From NCBI RefSeq assembly GCF_014645835.1, contig NZ_BMMM01000003.1, positions 558,001-622,000 on the forward strand: a stretch of 64,000 nt of DNA, read 5' to 3'. This DNA is from Streptomyces albiflavescens. GTDB taxonomy: Bacteria; Actinomycetota; Actinomycetes; Streptomycetales; Streptomycetaceae. This document shows, one piece after another, positions 63,258 through 64,000 of this stretch (within the stretch, counting starts at the first letter, position 1; the number at the start of each line of letters is the position of its first letter). The translations under genes and the position numbers were made by a program. The notes under the pieces are model-generated. The model was given only the letters and a program-made list of their open reading frames with translations, did not search any database and was not told where the DNA came from.

Positions 63258-64000
63258 TCAGGCTGTTTGTTCGTGCCCTGGTTGGTAAAGGGTGCGGTGC
63301 TTGAGCATGGCGTGCAGGACGTCGACGCGGCGGCGGGTGAGGCAGATGAGGGCGGCGTTGTGGCGCTTCTTTTCCGCGCGTTTCCTGTCGTAGTAGGCCC
63401 GGGATTCGGGGCTGCTCAGTGAGGCGAACGAGGCCAGGAACAGGGCCCGTTTTGAGCATCTTGTTGCCGCCTCGGGGCGGTCCTTCGCCCCGGATGGAGG
63501 TTCCCGATCGACGGGTGGTGGGGGTCAGTCCCGCGTAGGAGGCCAGGTGGGCGGCGGTGGGGAACGCGCTGGCGTCGCCGACCTCGGCCAGGATGCGGGC
63601 GCCGGTCCTGACCGCGACCCCGGGCATGGAGGTCAGGACCTTCGCGAGAGGGTGGGCCTCCAGCAGTGCGGCGACCCGGGTCTCCAGGATGTCCCGGCGC
63701 TTGAGGAGGACCGAGAGGGCTTCGGCCAGACCGGAGATGATTTCCCCTGCCGAGGCCGTGCCGGGGACCTGCACGGTCTGCTCGGCCAGGGCGTTGGTGA
63801 TGTGGTCGGCCAGGGTGCGGGCACTGCGCATCCGCGGGGCGGCCTGGAGCATGACCTGCGTGATCTGCTCGGTGCCGGCCTGGGCCAGCTGGGCCGGGGA
63901 GCCGAAGGTCTGCAGCAGGGCCAGGACGGCCGGGTGCCGCAGGCGGGGCCCGAGGACGCGTTCGAGGGCGGGGTGGATGGAGGTGAGCAGTCCGCGCAGC
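63258..64000 (-). pseudogene. IS110-family transposase, frameshifted and cut by window end
   Basis: The transposase_20 helix-hairpin-helix domain is clear: VLTSMPGVAVRTGARILAEV, GDASAFPTAAHLASYAGLTP and TRRSGTSIRGEG, then GGNKMLK. Here an extra base in an A-run (T-run at 63450-63453 on the + strand) breaks the frame. In the next frame the expected end follows: RALFLASFASLSSPESRAYY, DRKRAEKKRHNAALICLT and the end HEQTA. The 5' part, with the DEDD catalytic domain, lies outside the window. One base error in the sequence could also explain it. Confidence 0.8.

Noticed and set aside
63450..63453. Programmed frameshift in the IS110 transposase at an A-run
   Set aside because: IS110 transposases are normally one frame; a +1 shift restores the family sequence, so mutation or sequencing error is simpler.

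Overview
The window is a high-GC actinobacterial chromosome segment, almost certainly Streptomyces. Evidence: third-position G/C bias, many GTG starts, stop-start overlaps of the GTGA/ATGA type, an SsgA-like sporulation protein, a WhiB protein, a small laccase (SLAC), an AfsA-type butyrolactone synthase and rare TTA codons. There are no rRNA genes and no CRISPR array.

Left part (1-26.5 kb) is mostly ordinary chromosome: the end of a trans-acting enoyl reductase, endonuclease V, YciI, a secreted propeller protein, an SsgA-like protein, a PEP-mutase-family protein, GPP34, an ABC-F ATPase, dimethylarginine dimethylaminohydrolase, an acyl-ACP desaturase behind a triple operator, two large HEAT-like or hypothetical proteins, a metallopeptidase/VWA plus double-AAA ATPase pair, an RNI-like repeat protein coupled to a zinc-ribbon SDR, a WhiB protein, a patatin/TetR divergent pair and a LacI regulator. 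Three unusual tRNA-like genes (CCA, CCC, GGC anticodons) lie here and share nearly the same D-arm.

Centre (26.5-44.9 kb) is accessory. A lone 1063-residue NACHT NTPase, a candidate phage-defence protein, sits between a truncated, frameshifted gene and a 237-bp MITE whose terminal CTAG supplies the stop codon of the SLAC laccase. Next come a secreted ThuA/sugar dehydrogenase (with a TTA codon) and a secreted cupredoxin/OmpL47/DUF1080 protein, a HEAT protein and a LigD-type polymerase. Then follows a divergent seven-gene cassette. Leftward it carries two small Cys-pair proteins, a GRDP-like protein and a methyltransferase. Rightward it carries a small protein, a DUF6879 protein and a Scr1-like HTH regulator. 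A 16-bp sequence is repeated in mirror image across the promoter region between the two arms.

Right part (44.9-62.2 kb) looks like a small biosynthetic locus. A leftward operon carries P450, MFS exporter, aldo/keto reductase, SDR, MMPL exporter and ferredoxin. A MmyB-type regulator, a TetR and a second SDR follow. A rightward operon encodes a phosphotriesterase-like lactonase, cupin, HAD phosphatase, FAD monooxygenase, AfsA homologue and a TTA-containing epimerase, followed by a Tat-exported BBE-type oxidase. I infer synthesis and tailoring of a butyrolactone-like or other small molecule; no ArpA/ScbR-type receptor is present. The window ends in decay: a truncated hydroxymethylbilane synthase and a frameshifted IS110 transposase running off the edge.
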